Counted from the stretch's first letter, positions 48,868 to 57,840 are shown. The stretch: 64,000 bases of DNA from an uncultured Clostridia bacterium (GCA_948473085.1 CAOKWH010000004.1:33191-97190); one strand, 5' to 3'. The notes: generated by a model not told the origin, from the letters alone. Numbers and translations: made by a program.

Positions 48868-48963
48868 ACTGCCACCCCCTTTCTGTAAAAGGGGAAAAGA
48901 AATAGTACCCCTTTACATATGTAAGGGGCAGCCGCCTACCGTTCTTGATAGTGCCTTACTGGC

Positions 48964-48992
48964 AGTATACCATATCCGACAGGCTTCGACAA
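48964..48992 (-). promoter_or_regulatory. Toxin copy 1 promoter
   Basis: Minus-strand TTGTCG (48992-48987), 17 bases, TATACT (48969-48964). The leader down to the ATG at 48867 contains a CCCCTTACATATGTAAAGGGG-like hairpin, which may hide the ribosome-binding site as in other type I toxins. Confidence 0.65.
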
Positions 48993-49019
48993 TAAAAAGC
49001 CCCATTCATATAAGAGTAT

Positions 49020-49048
49020 TTGACTTTAGGGCCCAAAGCCTGTATAAT
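49020..49048 (+). promoter_or_regulatory. Promoter of antisense RNA, toxin copy 2
   Basis: TTGACT (49020-49025), 17-base spacer, TATAAT (49043-49048), convergent to the toxin gene. Confidence 0.8.
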
Positions 49049-49054
49049 AAAGAT

Positions 49055-49140
49055 AAACAAGGCACCATCGATAGACGGCTGCCCCAAAGTGTTGCAGAAA
49101 TAACCGCTAACTTGTGAGGTTGAGGCGGTTATTTCTTTTT
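49055..49140 (+). ncRNA. Type I antitoxin RNA, copy 2 (antisense)
   Basis: A transcript of about 85 bases is predicted from the promoter at 49020 to the terminator stem AAATAACCGC/GCGGTTATTT followed by CTTTTT (about 49136). Its 3' part overlaps the toxin stop codon and mRNA tail on the other strand, as in TxpA/RatA or BsrG/SR4 systems. Confidence 0.65.
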
Positions 49141-49218
49141 ATTTGTAAGCTGAATGGTCAACTGTACAACAGCAATCAGGACTAAACAAAAGGCAAACAG
49201 CCCTTCGTATGTTACCAT
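49129..49218 (-). CDS. Holin-like type I toxin, intact copy
   Basis: A 29-residue peptide: MVTYEGLF, one membrane helix (AFCLVLIAVVQLTIQL) and a TNKKK tail. This is the pattern of the 'putative holin-like toxin' family of Firmicutes, related in design to TxpA. ATG 49218 is preceded by AAAGGGGGTGGCAGT. Overproduction of such peptides damages the membrane; the convergent antisense RNA should prevent translation. It is present as a tandem pair with the P2-split copy 1. Confidence 0.8.
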   Translation of the reverse strand: MVTYEGLFAFCLVLIAVVQLTIQLTNKKK

Positions 49219-49314
49219 ACTGCCACCCCCTTTCACAAAGGGGGAAAAGAAATAGTACCCCTTTACATATGTAAGGGGCTGCCGCCTACCGTTTCTTGAT
49301 AGTGCCTTGGCCAA

Positions 49315-49343
49315 AGTATACCATATCCGACAGGCTTCGACAA
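49315..49343 (-). promoter_or_regulatory. Toxin copy 2 promoter
   Basis: Minus-strand TTGTCG (49343-49338), 17 bases, TATACT (49320-49315). Nearly identical to the copy 1 promoter including flanking bases, showing a recent tandem duplication. Confidence 0.65.
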
Positions 49344-49537
49344 CGGGCAAAAAGGCTGTTTAAAAGCAGCCATACTAAAAATAACACCTGTCCCTTTCTA
49401 ATATAGAGAGAAACCGCCCGAGCTGTAAGGCCGCGGCAGACCCTTTCTTTTTCTGCCAAAAACAAAAAACTGGCTTCATAGCTGTGCCCATTGGCCTATA
49501 AAATGTGCAGATAAGCACCTTTCGCCCTGTTCTATTC

Positions 49538-49567
49538 TTGCGTCGGGGCGGCCTGGTATGGTATACT
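49538..49567 (+). promoter_or_regulatory. Probable lepA promoter
   Basis: TTGCGT (49538-49543), 18 bases, TATACT (49562-49567), about 75 bases upstream of the lepA start. The -35 box deviates from consensus. Confidence 0.5.
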
Positions 49568-49643
49568 TTATTATTGAATTTAAAGAACAAAACCACCGCC
49601 TCCCTTGGGTAGAGCGGGATTCGATATTGCAGGAGTGAACAAT

Positions 49644-51449
49644 ATGCCAAAAAGAGAGGACATCCGGAATTTTTCCATCATCGCCCATATCGACCACGGC
49701 AAAAGCACCCTGGCCGACCGCATTTTGGAAAACACCGAAACCGTAGCCAAGCGCAATATGGAGGAACAGCTGCTGGACAACATGGACATTGAGCGGGAGC
49801 GGGGCATTACCATCAAGGCCCGGGCGGTCAATCTGCGCTACAATGCCCGGGACGGCAAGAGCTACACCTTCAACCTCATCGACACCCCCGGCCATGTGGA
49901 CTTTAATTATGAGGTTTCCCGGTCGCTGGCCGCCTGCGAAGGGGCGGTGCTGGTGGTGGACGCCTCCCAGGGTATCGAAGCCCAAACCCTGGCCAACACC
50001 TACCTGGCCCTGGAGCACGACCTGGAAATTGTGCCGGTTATCAATAAAATCGACCTGCCCGCCGCCGACCCCGACCGGGTGGCCCACGAAATTGAGGATA
50101 TTATCGGCATCCCGGCGCTGGATTCCCCCCGTATTTCGGCCAAAACCGGCCTGAATATCGAGGAGGTGCTGGAACGCATTGTCACCGATATGCCCGGCCC
50201 GGAGGCGGATGCCAACGCCCCCCTGCGGGCGCTGATTTTTGACAGCTATTACGACAGCTACCGGGGGGTTATTGTCTATGTGCGCATCAAGGATGGGCAG
50301 GTCCGCCCTGGCGATCGCATCCGTATGATGGCCACTGGCGCCGAGTTCACTGTGGTGGAAACCGGTTTTATGGGGGCCACCTCGCTGATACCAAACCAGG
50401 GGCTGTCCGCCGGAGAGGTGGGCTACATTGCCGCCAGTATCAAAAATGTGGCGGATACCCGGGTGGGCGATACAGTCACCAATGCGGCTGCCCCGGCGGC
50501 GGAACCGCTGCCCGGCTACCGGAAGGTGAACTCCATGGTCTTTTCCGGCATCTATCCGGTGGACGGGGCCAAGTACCCCGACCTGCGGGATGCCCTGGAA
50601 AAGCTGCGGCTGAACGACGCCGCCCTCACCTTCGAGCCGGAAACCTCGGTGGCGCTGGGCTTTGGCTTCCGATGCGGCTTTTTGGGCCTGCTGCACATGG
50701 AGATTATACAGGAGCGGCTGGAACGGGAATACAACCTGGATTTGATTACCACCGCCCCCAGCGTTATCTATAAAATCCACCTCACCGACGGCAGCATGGT
50801 GGAGATTGACAACCCCACCAACTACCCCGACCCTTCGCTGATTGCCGCCGCCGAGGAACCCATGGTGCGGGCCAGCATCTTCACCCCGGCCCAGTATATC
50901 GGCAATATTATGGAGCTGTGCCAGGAGCGCCGGGGCGAGTACCTGGACACCAAATACCTGGATACCGACCGGGTGGAGCTGCACTACCGCCTGCCGCTGA
51001 ACGAGATTGTCTACGACTTTTTTGACAGCCTGAAATCCCGCACCCGGGGCTATGCCTCGTTCGACTACGAGCTGTGCGGCTACCAGCCCTCCAAGCTGGT
51101 TAAGCTGGATATCCTGCTCAACGGCGATATGGTGGATGCCCTCTCCTTTATCCTGCATGCCGACAAGGCCTATACCCGCGCCAGGGCAATGGTGGAAAAG
51201 CTCAAGGAGCACATCCCCCGGCAGATGTTCGAGGTGCCCATCCAGGCGGCCATTGGCGGCAAGGTCATCGCCCGGGAAACGGTAAAGGCCCTGCGCAAGG
51301 ATGTACTGGCCAAGTGCTACGGCGGCGACATCACCCGGAAGAAGAAGCTGCTGGAAAAGCAGAAGGAAGGCAAGAAGAGAATGCGCCAGTTTGGCACTGT
51401 AGAGGTGCCCCAGGACGCCTTTATGGCTGTACTGAAGCTGGATAGCTAA
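49644..51449 (+). CDS. lepA: Elongation factor 4 (LepA)
   Basis: A 601-residue translational GTPase that acts on ribosomes, back-translocating or supporting assembly. G-motifs: [14 protein letters not shown] (G1), RGITI (G2), DTPGHVDF (G3), NKIDLP (G4). The LepA-specific C-terminal end ([24 protein letters not shown]) is complete. ATG 49644 after AGGAGTG. Full family length (about 600). It is followed 29 bases later by signal peptidase I, an arrangement also seen with lepA-lepB in other bacteria. Confidence 0.97.
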   Translation: MPKREDIRNFSIIAHIDHGKSTLADRILENTETVAKRNMEEQLLDNMDIERERGITIKARAVNLRYNARDGKSYTFNLIDTPGHVDFNYEVSRSLAACEGAVLVVDASQGIEAQTLANTYLALEHDLEIVPVINKIDLPAADPDRVAHEIEDIIGIPALDSPRISAKTGLNIEEVLERIVTDMPGPEADANAPLRALIFDSYYDSYRGVIVYVRIKDGQVRPGDRIRMMATGAEFTVVETGFMGATSLIPNQGLSAGEVGYIAASIKNVADTRVGDTVTNAAAPAAEPLPGYRKVNSMVFSGIYPVDGAKYPDLRDALEKLRLNDAALTFEPETSVALGFGFRCGFLGLLHMEIIQERLEREYNLDLITTAPSVIYKIHLTDGSMVEIDNPTNYPDPSLIAAAEEPMVRASIFTPAQYIGNIMELCQERRGEYLDTKYLDTDRVELHYRLPLNEIVYDFFDSLKSRTRGYASFDYELCGYQPSKLVKLDILLNGDMVDALSFILHADKAYTRARAMVEKLKEHIPRQMFEVPIQAAIGGKVIARETVKALRKDVLAKCYGGDITRKKKLLEKQKEGKKRMRQFGTVEVPQDAFMAVLKLDS

Positions 51450-51478
51450 CCCACCCATGGGGAAGAAGGGACAAACCG

Positions 51479-52003
51479 TTGGAAAAGCTGGATTTTAAAA
51501 AATTTGTGCGCGGCTGGGTGCTGCCGCTGGCCGCGGAAGTGGTGGCGTTGCTGCTCATTTTTAACTTTGTCATCAACATCACCTATGTGCCCACCGGCAG
51601 CATGATCCCCACCATAGAGGAGCACAGCGTGTTGCTCTCCATGCGGGTGTATGACACCGACCATCTGGAACGGGGCAACATCTACTCCTTCCAAAGCGAT
51701 GAGCTGGAAAAGACGCTGATTAAACGCCTGGTGGGCCTGCCCGGCGAAACGGTGCGCATCGAGGAAAGCGGCGATGTCTATATCAACGATGTGCTGCTGG
51801 CCGAACCCTATGTAGTCAACCAGGAGGTGGGCTACACCGGCACCTTTACCGTGCCGGAGGGCTGCTACTTCTTTTTGGGGGATAACCGCTCCGGTTCCAG
51901 CGATGCCCGAGTGTGGGAGAACCCCTACATCCCCGGCGATGATGTAATGAGCCGGGCGGTGTTCACCCTATTCCCCCTGGGGGACTTTGGAATACTGAAA
52001 TAA
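51479..52003 (+). CDS. lepB: Signal peptidase I
   Basis: A 174-residue membrane-anchored signal peptidase that removes signal peptides from secreted proteins, such as the two surface proteins encoded nearby. TTG start at 51479 after GAAGGGA. One N-terminal membrane segment (VLPLAAEVVALLLIFNFVI), catalytic Ser in PTGSMIPT, catalytic Lys in IKRLVGLPGE, and the GDNRSGSSDAR box. Length and order fit Gram-positive SipS-type enzymes. Confidence 0.93.
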   Translation: MEKLDFKKFVRGWVLPLAAEVVALLLIFNFVINITYVPTGSMIPTIEEHSVLLSMRVYDTDHLERGNIYSFQSDELEKTLIKRLVGLPGETVRIEESGDVYINDVLLAEPYVVNQEVGYTGTFTVPEGCYFFLGDNRSGSSDARVWENPYIPGDDVMSRAVFTLFPLGDFGILK

Positions 52004-52007
52004 CACA

Positions 52008-52044
52008 GACAGCGCCCTGCAAAAGCCTGGGCGCTGTCTCTTTT
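52008..52044 (+). terminator. Terminator after lepB
   Basis: GACAGCGCCC and GGGCGCTGTC form a 10-bp stem, followed by TCTTTT. Confidence 0.88.
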
Positions 52045-52056
52045 AGGAGTTTTTTT

Positions 52057-52486
52057 ATGGAGATTATCGAAGCCGCACAGCGGCCCCCGGCCCTCATCCA
52101 GCGGCTCACCGCCCTTTGGCAGCAGTCGGTCAGCGCCACCCACACCTTCCTCACCCAGGAGAACACCTTGCGCATAAAGGACTATGTCCCCCAGGCGCTG
52201 GCCGATATTCCCCTGCTGCTGGTGGCAGTGGAACAGGGGCAAACCATCGGCTTTGCCGGTGTGGCAGGGCAAAATTTTTAGCCCCGGACTGCCGGGGCAG
52301 GGGCCATGGCGGGTGCTGATGCAGCAGCTGATTGCCCGCTATGCTGTCTAGGAAGTGTGTGTCAACGAGCAGAACCCCGCCGCCCAGGGCTTTTACAAGC
52401 ACTTGGGCTTTGCTGTTTACCGCCGCACCCCGCTGGATGAACAGGGCAGCCCTTTCCCGCTGCTCTATCTGCGCCTGGCAGAGTAA
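52057..52486 (+). pseudogene. GNAT acetyltransferase, inactivated
   Basis: The first frame (52057-52281) encodes a GNAT N-terminus (LTALWQQSVSATHTFLTQENTLRIKDYVPQAL...TIGFAGVAG) and stops. Downstream, another frame gives GQGPWRVLMQQLIARYAV, a TAG at 52348-52350, then EVCVNEQNPAAQGFYKHLGFAVYRR and a normal C-terminus at 52486. So a frameshift or small deletion near 52277 and one nonsense mutation have destroyed a gene that, intact, would be a small-molecule or protein N-acetyltransferase. The ribosome-binding site is still present. Confidence 0.8.
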
Positions 52487-52527
52487 AAACCCCCTCCCCG
52501 CTGCATATTGGCGGGGAGGGGGTTTTC
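52485..52527. terminator. Strong bidirectional terminator
   Basis: ACCCCCTCCCCGC and GCGGGGAGGGGGT form a perfect 13-bp stem with A and T runs on both sides. It separates the acetyltransferase relic from convergent glnN. Confidence 0.92.
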
Positions 52528-52534
52528 TGTTCTT

Positions 52535-54628
52535 CTATACCCGGTGCAGCAGGTCGGTGTAGGTGGGCATGGGCCAGTAGGCGCTGTCCACCATGGTTTC
52601 GGCGTGGTCGCACACGGCGCGCAGTGCCTCCATACAGGGGCGCACCTGATCCACCATAGCCCGGGCCCGGGCGGTGTGGCTGTCCAGCTCTGCCACGGCG
52701 TCGGCAGCCTTCTGCAGGGCGGCAATGGCGTGGGTGATCTTGCTGATATCCTCCGACAGGGTGCGAATTTCCGCCCCCAGGTCGTCATTGAACAGGTTGA
52801 CCCGGGTCAGGTTCTCGTAGGAGGCAGCAGCCTCCCCGGTATAGCGGATTACAGCCGGGAGAATCTGCCGGCGGGCCATCTCCAGCATGGTGTTGGCCTC
52901 GGCCCCAATCACCTTTTCAATATCCTCCACCATAATTTCGTAGCGGGATTCGCATTCGATGCGGGAGAACACCTTCTGGCTCTCAAACAGCTGGATGGAA
53001 GCCTCGTTCAGATAGGCGGATGCCGCATCCAGAGCTGTCGGGGCGTTGTACAGGCCCCGGCGGGCGGCCTCCTCGGCCCATTCCTTGGTGTAGTTGTTGC
53101 CGTTAAACAGGATGCGGCCGTGCTGTTCCAGCGTATCCCGGACAATGGCTATCATCTCCTCCTGGCGCTGCCCGGCGGGAACCTGCTCCAGCCGGCCGGC
53201 AAACTCCTCAAACGCCTCTGCCAGCAGGGTGTTAATCACGGTGTTGGCAAAGGCCGGCGCCTGGGAGGAACCGGGCATACGGAACTCGAACTTGTTGCCG
53301 GTAAAGGCAAACGGCGAGGTACGGTTGCGGTCGGAATCATCCTTGAGCACATCCGGCAGCGTGGGGGCGCCAATGCGCATATAGCTGCGGTCCCCCCTGC
53401 CAATGACATTGTCGCCGTGGGCAGTCTGGTAAAGCAGGGTGGTCAGGTAATCCCCCAAGAAGATGGAGATAATGGCCGGGGGCGCCTCATACCCGCCCAG
53501 CCGGTGGTCGTTATTGGGGGTGGCGGTGGTCAGGCGCAGCAGGTCGGCGTGCTTGTCAATGCCCTGGATAAAGGCGCAGAGCATCAGCTGGAACTGGATG
53601 TTCTGTTCCGGGTTCTTGCCGGGGGAAAGCAGGTTGATGCCATCATCGGTGACAATGGAATAGTTGTGGTGCTTGCCCGAGCCATTCACACCCCGGAACG
53701 GCTTTTCATGCAGCAGGCAGGCCAGGCCCTTCTCCTTGGCCACTACCCGGATGTTTTCCATAATCATCAGGTTGCGGTCACAGTCCACATTGGCAATGTC
53801 AAACACCGATGCCAGCTCGTGCTGGGCGGGGGCGTTCTCATTGTGCTCGGTTTTGGCCGGAATGCCCAGCTCCCACAGCCGGCGGTCCAGCTCGTGCATA
53901 AACTCCCCTATGCGAATGCGGATACGCCCGCAGTAGTGCTCCTCCAGCTCCTGGTCCTTGGGGGGTTTGGCGCCAAACAGGGTTTGGCCGCACAGCTTCA
54001 GGTCCAGGCGCTGCTCGTACAGCTCCCGGTTTACCAGGAAGTACTCCTGCTCATTGCCGCAGTAGGAGGCCACCCGCCGGGAGGTGGTGTTGCCCATCGC
54101 CCGCAATAGCCGGATAGCCTGCTTATTGAGGGCCGCCATCGAGCGCAGCTGGGGGGTTTTGGCGTCCAGCGAAAGGCCGGTGTAGGAACAAAAGGCCGAG
54201 GGGATATACAGGGTATGGTCCCGGACAAACACCGGCGAAGTGGGGTCCCAGGAGGTGTAGCCCCGGGCCTCAAAGGTGGAGCGCAGGCCGCCGCTGGGGA
54301 AGGAGGAGGCATCCGGCTCGCTCTGTATCAGGTCATTTGCAGAAAATTCAAGAATAACATTGCCATTATTATTCCCAGGCGCAATAAAGGACTCCCGCTT
54401 GCCAGCCGTAATGCTGCGGATGGGCTGGAACCAGTGCATATAGTGGGTAGCCCCATTTTCCACCGCCCAGTCCCGCATGGCGTTGGCAACGGTGCCGGCA
54501 ATGGAGCTGTCAAGTTCGGTGCCCATCTTCTGTGTCAGCTTCAGGCTCTCGTACACATCCTTGGGCAGTTTTTGGGACATTACGGCATCACTGAATACTT
54601 TGGTGCCATAGATTTTTGTAATATCCAT
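52535..54628 (-). CDS. glnN: Glutamine synthetase type III
   Basis: A 697-residue GSIII enzyme that makes glutamine from glutamate, ammonia and ATP. Typical GSIII segments: THYMHWFQPIRSITAGKRESFI, FEARGYTSWDPTSPVFV, GNEQEYFLV, KTEHNENAPAQHELASVF, EKPFRGVNGSGKHHNYSI, NDHRLGGYEAPPAIIS, and NRTSPFAFTGNKFEFRMPGSSQ. Full length for the family (about 700). It is monocistronic, with ribosome-binding site AAAGGAAG and a promoter at about 54716-54744. A probable main ammonium-assimilation enzyme. Confidence 0.96.
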   Translation of the reverse strand: MDITKIYGTKVFSDAVMSQKLPKDVYESLKLTQKMGTELDSSIAGTVANAMRDWAVENGATHYMHWFQPIRSITAGKRESFIAPGNNNGNVILEFSANDLIQSEPDASSFPSGGLRSTFEARGYTSWDPTSPVFVRDHTLYIPSAFCSYTGLSLDAKTPQLRSMAALNKQAIRLLRAMGNTTSRRVASYCGNEQEYFLVNRELYEQRLDLKLCGQTLFGAKPPKDQELEEHYCGRIRIRIGEFMHELDRRLWELGIPAKTEHNENAPAQHELASVFDIANVDCDRNLMIMENIRVVAKEKGLACLLHEKPFRGVNGSGKHHNYSIVTDDGINLLSPGKNPEQNIQFQLMLCAFIQGIDKHADLLRLTTATPNNDHRLGGYEAPPAIISIFLGDYLTTLLYQTAHGDNVIGRGDRSYMRIGAPTLPDVLKDDSDRNRTSPFAFTGNKFEFRMPGSSQAPAFANTVINTLLAEAFEEFAGRLEQVPAGQRQEEMIAIVRDTLEQHGRILFNGNNYTKEWAEEAARRGLYNAPTALDAASAYLNEASIQLFESQKVFSRIECESRYEIMVEDIEKVIGAEANTMLEMARRQILPAVIRYTGEAAASYENLTRVNLFNDDLGAEIRTLSEDISKITHAIAALQKAADAVAELDSHTARARAMVDQVRPCMEALRAVCDHAETMVDSAYWPMPTYTDLLHRV

Positions 54629-54715
54629 ACTAATCTTCCTTTCTGCGCGTTCAATAAAAATTTGGCAATGTCATCAGGCAGGCAGCAGAGGAACCGCCCC
54701 TACCTAATACGATAT

Positions 54716-54744
54716 AGTATACAACATTTCCCGGGCTTTGAGAA
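54716..54744 (-). promoter_or_regulatory. Probable glnN promoter
   Basis: Minus-strand TTCTCA (54744-54739), 17 bases, TATACT (54721-54716), about 90 bases upstream of glnN. The -35 box is weak, which would suit a regulated promoter. Confidence 0.5.
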
Positions 54745-54972
54745 GAAATTTTTTTGTTTTTTCGGCATTTTTTGCACAAAGATTTTTCCCATCTTTCATT
54801 TCTCCCCAAAAATACCGGCTTTCAATTCACCACAGAAAACCAAATGAATAAAAAACTGCAGTTCCCTGCGAAAGATGGAAAAAGAGAATCCCTGCACGGT
54901 TGACAAGCCCGCCCCGGCACAGGTACAATGAATATAAAAGCAGCCGGCCTGGCACAGAAGGAGGCGGATGGC

Positions 54973-55485
54973 ATGGATATAAAATGGGTAGCACTGGCCT
55001 ACAACATCCCAGGGGGCTCCAGCAAAAGCCGGGTGTATGTCTGGCGGAAGCTGCGGGATATGGGGGCGGAATATTTTAAATCCGGCGTGGCCATCCTGCC
55101 GCAAACCGGGGAGAATATCCAGCGCTTCCGGCAGCTGCTGCGCAGTATTGAGGAGGCCGGAGGCAGCGGCACGCTGGTGGAACTGCGCTTTTTGGAGGAA
55201 CAGGCCGAACAGCGCATGGTGCAGCAGTTTGACGAACAGGCCCGCAGCGGCTATGGCCGGGTTATTGCCCATGGGCTGGAGCTGTTCCGGCCGGAACGCC
55301 CGGCCCCTGCCGGCCAGAAGGAGCTGCGCCGGCTGGAACGGGAACTGCGCCAGGCCCATGAGAACGACTATTTCGGCTCCGGCCTGACCGGGGAGCTGCG
55401 CCGGGGGCTGGACCTGCTCATGCGCTCGGCCGGGGAGAGTATCCACGCCTTTGAGGATACCCTGCGGGAGATTTTGGATAAATAG
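54973..55485 (+). CDS. ChrB N-terminal-like protein
   Basis: A 170-residue cytoplasmic protein that starts at ATG 54973 after GAAGGAGG. The pattern WVALAYNIPGGSSKSRVYVWRKLRDMGAEYFKSGVAILP is that of the ChrB N-terminal domain, found in chromate-resistance regulators but also in stand-alone proteins. No chrA transporter is adjacent, so a chromate role is not supported. The C-terminal half is helical and charged. Confidence 0.7.
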   Translation: MDIKWVALAYNIPGGSSKSRVYVWRKLRDMGAEYFKSGVAILPQTGENIQRFRQLLRSIEEAGGSGTLVELRFLEEQAEQRMVQQFDEQARSGYGRVIAHGLELFRPERPAPAGQKELRRLERELRQAHENDYFGSGLTGELRRGLDLLMRSAGESIHAFEDTLREILDK

Positions 55486-55504
55486 CCTTAAACCCGCCAA
55501 TAGA

Positions 55505-55535
55505 AAAACCGTGGACAGATTGTCCACGGTTTTTT
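55505..55535. terminator. Terminator between convergent genes
   Basis: ACCGTGGACA and TGTCCACGGT form a 10-bp stem with a 3-base loop and A and T runs on the two sides. It serves the ChrB-like gene and possibly the convergent surface-protein gene. Confidence 0.85.
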
Positions 55536-55569
55536 GTTTTAAGCTAAGCAGCCTGTCCGTACCGGGTTC

Positions 55570-57540
55570 TTATCGGCCGGTGCTGGGGTTGGGCTTAACA
55601 GTATTGTTGTTCTGGGGCTTGTTGGTGGGCTTGCTGGAAGAAACAGTGAGCAGCTGCTTCTCCAGGTTCTCAAACTCGTACCACAGCTTATCCACGCTGC
55701 CAATCTTCAGGCCGTTGATGCTGTAGGTTACGCCATTCTTGCGGATTTCCACAGTAATGTCCTTGCCCTTCAGCTCCCGGGCAACACTGGCGGGGAAGTT
55801 CTTGAGGCCATTGCCGCTAATCTTAATGGTATCGCCATCCTTAGCGTCGGCAATCTTGTCCTTCACCTCATCCCAGGTAGCAGTGCCAAAGTAGTCGTGG
55901 TCATTGCTGCTGGAACCGCTGGGAGTAACAGGGGCAGGAGCTTCAACCTTATCAATTACTACCTCAGTACCAGCCACATCAACAGTTACATCAGCAGCGC
56001 TCTTGTTGCCTACCAAACCCTTGGCAATGGCTTCTGCATCCTTTGTAGGATCGGCAGCAGTAATAGCGTTTTTCAGGGCTTCAGATACCTGCACATCTGC
56101 ACTATTCAGGTCTGCACCAGCCTCAACATTTACCATCTTACCGGCAGGGGCAGCAGCACCATCCAGAAGAATAGTTGTAGCATTTACATTATTCTTCAGG
56201 GTTGCAGCGCCAGTCTCCTCAATTACAATGGTCTCGGCAGTTACGCCGTCCAGTGTAGCCTCAGCCTGGAGGTTGATGGCGTCAGTGGTGCCATCCTCAG
56301 CTGCAACACCCAAATCCTTCAGCACAACGCCGTCGGCCTTAATAGTGATAACAGCAGGGTCACCAGCTGCACGGAGGGATGTGGGAGCAGCGGGGAGTGT
56401 AATGCTATGGCCATCACCATCAATGGCAACCTTATAGGTCAGAGGAAGGGCGGCATCCAGTTCGATATCGCCGGTCAGCTTAATGCTGGGCTTGGTTGCA
56501 GCCAAAGCGGGTTTCAGTTCAGCAAGATTAGCTACCTCTACAACAGTCGGGTCGGGTGTGGGATCAACAGTGCCTTCAACTTCATGGCGCAGACCCTCGA
56601 ACTTTGTCTTTGCAGCGTTCAGGGTAGTCAGTGCCTCAGCGCACTCTGCTTCCTCTGTTACTGCTTCAGCAGCTTGGATAGCAGTGTTAAACTCGTTCCA
56701 AGCCTCGGTAGTAGCCCAGAAACCGCTCTCTACGCCTTCGCCTTCCTTGTCATTCTTTACAGTGGCGTTCAGCATTTCTTTAGCGGCTGCAATAGCAGCA
56801 GTCAGCTTTTCCTTGTTAGTTTCGGCAGGGGGAGTAACTTCGTCTGTGTTGCTACCAGGTGCCTTGTTGTCAGAAACATCCTTCATGGCAGTAGTCAAAG
56901 CAGTAACAGCTTCTGTCACTTCCTGCTCTGTAGCATCAGCCTTTTCTTTTACTGTGGTGCCATTGGTGATAGCTGTCTGAAGAGCATTGTAGTATGTAGG
57001 TGTAACCCACTCCTCTTTTGTAGAAACATCAGAGCCATCAGCACTGCTCTTTACCGAGTCCAGCAAAGTCTGGGCTTCGCCGATCTTAGTATTCAGCTCA
57101 GTTTTGTTCACACTTGTATCGGGAGCTTCTACCTTAGTACCATCTTGCTGTGCAGCAACAAAAGTATCTTTCGCACCGCTCAGTGTAGTTACTGCCCCAT
57201 TTACGGCAGTTTCATTAGAAGTGTCATCGTCCACAATTGCCTGTGCATCAGCAATAGCGTCGCTGAAGGTGTTCCAGTCTGTTTCTGTTACCCACTTCTT
57301 GGTTGTAGGTACATCGGTACCATCAGCACTCTTCTCTGTTGCATTCAGCAGTTCAGTTGCCTCGGCAATTGCATCAGTCAGGCTTTTTACTGTTTCTGCA
57401 GGTACACCAGCAGCTGCACGCAGGGTTACAGACGGGCCGCCTACTACTCGGCCTGCTGCAAATGTTGTTACACTGCCGGATGTCAGTGTAACGCCGGCGG
57501 CCAGAAGAGCCGCCAGTATCCGGATTGTACTGTTCTTCAT
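55570..57540 (-). CDS. Secreted surface protein with FIVAR-like repeats, ending KPNPSTGR
   Basis: A 656-residue exported protein; ATG 57540 follows TAGGAGGAAAAAA. It has a signal peptide (MKNSTIRILAALLAAGVTL..., cleavage near TTFA). Three FIVAR-like helical repeats follow (each with SADGxDV...WVT or the related GFWATTEAWNEF, residues about 35-330), then a beta-helix-like part (IKLTGDIELDAALPLTYKVAIDGDGHSITLP), then a C-terminal domain (ATWDEVKDKIADAKDGDTIKI). It ends exactly with KPNPSTGR, with no hydrophobic sorting tail. Its promoter contains a G11 tract. Probably an adhesin or S-layer-like protein. Confidence 0.78.
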   Translation of the reverse strand: MKNSTIRILAALLAAGVTLTSGSVTTFAAGRVVGGPSVTLRAAAGVPAETVKSLTDAIAEATELLNATEKSADGTDVPTTKKWVTETDWNTFSDAIADAQAIVDDDTSNETAVNGAVTTLSGAKDTFVAAQQDGTKVEAPDTSVNKTELNTKIGEAQTLLDSVKSSADGSDVSTKEEWVTPTYYNALQTAITNGTTVKEKADATEQEVTEAVTALTTAMKDVSDNKAPGSNTDEVTPPAETNKEKLTAAIAAAKEMLNATVKNDKEGEGVESGFWATTEAWNEFNTAIQAAEAVTEEAECAEALTTLNAAKTKFEGLRHEVEGTVDPTPDPTVVEVANLAELKPALAATKPSIKLTGDIELDAALPLTYKVAIDGDGHSITLPAAPTSLRAAGDPAVITIKADGVVLKDLGVAAEDGTTDAINLQAEATLDGVTAETIVIEETGAATLKNNVNATTILLDGAAAPAGKMVNVEAGADLNSADVQVSEALKNAITAADPTKDAEAIAKGLVGNKSAADVTVDVAGTEVVIDKVEAPAPVTPSGSSSNDHDYFGTATWDEVKDKIADAKDGDTIKISGNGLKNFPASVARELKGKDITVEIRKNGVTYSINGLKIGSVDKLWYEFENLEKQLLTVSSSKPTNKPQNNNTVKPNPSTGR

Positions 57541-57617
57541 TGCTTTTTTCCTCCTAAAAAATTGCAATTTTTCATGGTAAATCCTGCAAAAAGGCGGAAC
57601 TTCCCATGTTTATAGTT

Positions 57618-57646
57618 ATTATACCCCCCCCCCCGCATTTTGTCAA
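57618..57646 (-). promoter_or_regulatory. Promoter with G11 spacer (phase-variable candidate)
   Basis: Minus-strand TTGACA (57646-57641), spacer AAATGC plus 11 G (57640-57624), TATAAT (57623-57618). The spacer is exactly 17 bases. Both boxes are perfect consensus. Slippage in the G tract would change spacing and promoter strength. Confidence 0.88.
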
Positions 57647-57700
57647 TCTACTTTCTGCAATTTTGCAGTCCTTTCCTCTCCCCCTGCATCCTGCATTTTC
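57628..57700. repeat. Promoter-region duplication, copy 1
   Basis: The poly-C run, GCATTTTGTCAATCTACTTT and the following TCTGCAATTTTGCAGTCCT recur at 57767-57840 with few changes. This copy contains the working -35 box. Confidence 0.8.
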
Positions 57701-57766
57701 CCGGGCGTGGGGTCGGAAAGCCATTCGGCTTTCCTTTTGCGATTTTGCACTTCGTGCAAAAGTCCG

Positions 57767-57840
57767 CCCCCCCGCATTTTGTCAATCTACTTTCTGCAAT
57801 TTTGCAGTCCTGTTTCCCCTCCCTACATCCTGCATTTTCC
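57767..57840. repeat. Promoter-region duplication, copy 2
   Basis: Copy of 57628-57700 about 139 bases upstream in the direction of transcription. It keeps TTGACA and has only 7 G, and the TATAAT is replaced by GGACT, so it appears inactive. Two short hairpins lie between the copies (GGAAAGCC/GGCTTTCC at 57715-57734; TTTTGCAC/GTGCAAAA at 57743-57761). Confidence 0.8.

Noticed and set aside
49476..51458. A 660-codon minus-strand frame opposite lepA
   Set aside because: Pure antisense shadow of lepA; no ribosome-binding site and no plausible protein features.
55897..57615. A 572-codon plus-strand frame opposite the first surface protein
   Set aside because: Cys/Ser/Tyr-rich antisense frame of a low-complexity gene; the minus-strand frame has signal peptide, ribosome-binding site and promoter.
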